A program made the translations under genes and the position numbers. This document shows positions 62,346-64,000 of a stretch of DNA of 64,000 nucleotides, one piece after another. The stretch comes from Hydnum rufescens UP504 (lineage: Eukaryota > Basidiomycota > Agaricomycetes > Cantharellales > Hydnaceae), in NCBI GenBank assembly GCA_014904985.1, contig MU129027.1:109311-173310 (forward strand), written 5' to 3'. The notes under the pieces were generated by a model. It was not told where the DNA came from, searched no databases, and was given only the letters and a program-made list of their open reading frames with translations. Numbering within the stretch: position 1 is the stretch's first letter; each line of letters begins with the position of its first letter.

Positions 62346-63235
62346 GATAAATAGTATGTTAGTAAAAGAAGAGAAAGGCCATGCAAAAGGAGCAGCCTGT
62401 GCTGCTCCTTTTGTGTGGCCAGGTGTTATAATTGCCTTAAAAATTGCCACACCTGCTGCAGCAGGTGTGGCTCTCCTTTTCCTCTGTGACTTCATTCATT
62501 TGTGTGGTTGTGCATACTCACATGTGGGGGATCCTGGTGGATTGGCGGATTTGGGCTCATGGTGGTGTGGCTTCATGTGTTGGCTGGAATAGAAAATATG
62601 TTAGTCAAATTAAATCTCACACAAAAAGAGCAGTGACTGCTGCTCTTTTTGTGCATTTGTAGCTATTAAGAAATACTTTTATAAGGCCACACACCCACCA
62701 CAGCGGGTGTGTGGTGCCATGTTTTATCCATCATTGTGTCAGTTGTGGGTGTTTGGGGACTGGGCCCTTGGGTCAGGTCCTGGCTCTCAGACAGGGTTCT
62801 GGGTGGCTGCATATGTTGTCATTTTGGCTTGGACTCATTTGTTGGGTGGTTTTGCACAGTGAGGGGAGACCTAGAATAAAGAATAATATGTTAGTATAAA
62901 ATAAAATATAAAATAAAAACACAAGACAGCACCAAAAGAGCAGCTTCTGCTGCTCTTTTGGCACCAGTGGGATTAGATGTACCTGATGTTATCACACCTG
63001 CCAAAGCAGGTGTGTGGTATGAGGTTTGGTTGATCATCATATTTGGGGGCCAGGCACTCAGGGCTTGGGCTGTGCATCAAATGTTGTGCTGGGGGTTGGT
63101 CATGTCCCCATTGGGTGGGCTTTTGCATGGGGAAGGGAAGGGACCTAGAACAAGAGAGGATAGTACATTAGTAAAAAGAAAAAGGAAAACAGAGTGGTGC
63201 CAAAAGAGCAGCACAAGCTGCTCTTTTGGCACTGG
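62346..63235. repeat. Tandem array of four units with paired hairpins
   Basis: Each unit has a leader ATRTTAGT with an A-rich run, then hairpin a; units 1-3 then have hairpin b about 60-70 nt later; a long GT-rich spacer follows. Hairpin a: 62,377-62,420 (20-nt arms, CAAAAGGAGCAGC core, two positions G-U if RNA); 62,620-62,653 (perfect 14-nt arms); 62,932-62,961 (12-nt arms); 63,197-63,232 (perfect 16-nt arms, loop ACAA). Hairpin b: 62,447-62,470 (perfect 24-nt palindrome); 62,687-62,714 (10-nt arms); 62,993-63,014 (9-nt arms). Leaders are at about 62,355, 62,597, 62,886 and 63,165. Units are 240-310 nt long. The array could be a structured noncoding RNA cluster or a nested family of short inverted-repeat elements; no protein is encoded. 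Confidence 0.85.
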
Positions 63236-64000
63236 TGGGATTAGATGTTATAGAAGAAGGGTTGGGAGCTCTGATGACTGTCAAATCAAAATCTGGTTCA
63301 GCCAGTGTGTAGATAGGAGACTATGTTTCTGTTTATTCAAATGGGTTGGTTCGCTTCAATGGTTGATCACTCTCTGCAAGATATGTATGTGTTTATTGGA
63401 GAATGGAATGTGATATGGACTAGCAATAGTCAATGATATATCGTAGATGCTTATAGGAAGGCTTATACGTCTGGGATGCTTGTGGAAAGGCTTATATGTG
63501 TTTGTGTTGTGTTTGTTCATTTACTGATATTTGTGTGTCCTTGTTTACATCCTCCTAGTCAAAATACGGATATCTGTGGGCTATAGAATGGTTAGTGCTT
63601 GGTTAGTTTGGTTAGTATGCTTCAATCTTCTTTCCTGACTCATATTTCATTATGCTTACTTTTTCCTTGGATGTCCAGCAACTCTAACCTTAGGTTCTGC
63701 AACTATCCTTGGCTTCAGTATTTCACGTAGATGACTTCCAGTAGCTTGGTCTCAACAACCTTGAAGATGACTTAGCTCCAGATGGCTTTAGATAGACAGT
63801 TCTTTAGATATTAAGCAGAATGGTAGACAGTAGTAGACAGTGGTTGATTTCCAGAGTGAGGAGATGGGGGGGAACAAGAAAATCTGCTAGCTTATATACC
63901 TATCTGAAGGTGGCTGTGCATGGAGCAAGAACAAAAGGGTAATAAAGCTATGAGATCATAGTGGAGTAGAACAAAAGAGCAATAAAGAAATGATGTCATA
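63236..64000. other. Possible LTR or promoter-like sequence on the minus strand
   Basis: CpG-poor, no ORF of note. Read on the minus strand, two copies of a TTTATTGCTCTTTTGTTC/TTTATTACCCTTTTGTTC motif (63,970-63,987 and 63,928-63,945) are followed by a TATATAAG element (63,892-63,899), as in a retroelement LTR U3 region. A direct repeat, ATGCTTATAGGAAGGCTTAT and ATGCTTGTGGAAAGGCTTAT, lies at 63,447-63,496. The window ends before an LTR boundary could be seen, so this is only a suggestion. Confidence 0.3.

Overview
The window is nuclear DNA of a filamentous basidiomycete, most likely a member of the Agaricomycetes. Genes are split by many GT-AG introns of about 50-60 nt and lie on both strands a few hundred bases apart. 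Typical mushroom-fungus families are present: a Dsc2-like rhomboid/UBA protein, tandem P450s and a C2/NACHT/WD40 NLR. Housekeeping proteins were recognised from conserved segments read across exons. I ran no alignment or database search, and intron-level models are my own reading.

0-23.8 kb is a compact housekeeping block: a basidiomycete hypothetical with broken frames; Dsc2-like (+); eIF3d (-); Ist3/Snu17 RRM protein (+); poly(A) polymerase (-); a weak hypothetical (+); proteasome beta1/Pre3 (-) and 19S lid subunit Rpn12 (+), diverging from about 100 bp; Nup88/Nup82 nucleoporin (-); exocyst Sec10 (+); and a mitochondrial-type enoyl-CoA hydratase (-). A gene-poor stretch holding weak ORFs and a small secreted protein follows (24-29.9 kb). 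Next come proteasome alpha7/Pre10 (-), Rix1 (+) and mitochondrial GatB (+).

34.3-54.4 kb holds a duplicated module. GatB and a convergent cytochrome P450 (unit A, 34.35-39.74 kb) are repeated as unit B (40.32-44.64 kb), where GatB is truncated. A third P450 copy (unit C, 52.0-54.4 kb) lies beyond an FKBP, a cofilin and a mitochondrial ribosomal protein (bL47/uL29m family). Copy A has a frameshift just after the haem cysteine and copy C an in-frame stop before the I-helix; copy B reads intact. Each copy carries the same AGCAAAGAGCAA-type minisatellite just past its stop codon, in different lengths.

55.4-60.7 kb is an NLR-type gene (C2-like, NACHT, then 15 nearly identical 43-residue WD40 units) that now has stops and frameshifts. 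From about 58.26 kb to the window end, CpG nearly disappears: none between 60,872 and 62,289. The stop codons in the WD array are what CpG deamination of a CGA codon gives. At 62.3-63.25 kb, inside this CpG-poor domain, is an unusual tandem array of four units, three with two hairpins each and one with one. Hairpin arms differ between units by paired, compensating changes. I regard this array as the least explained element of the window.
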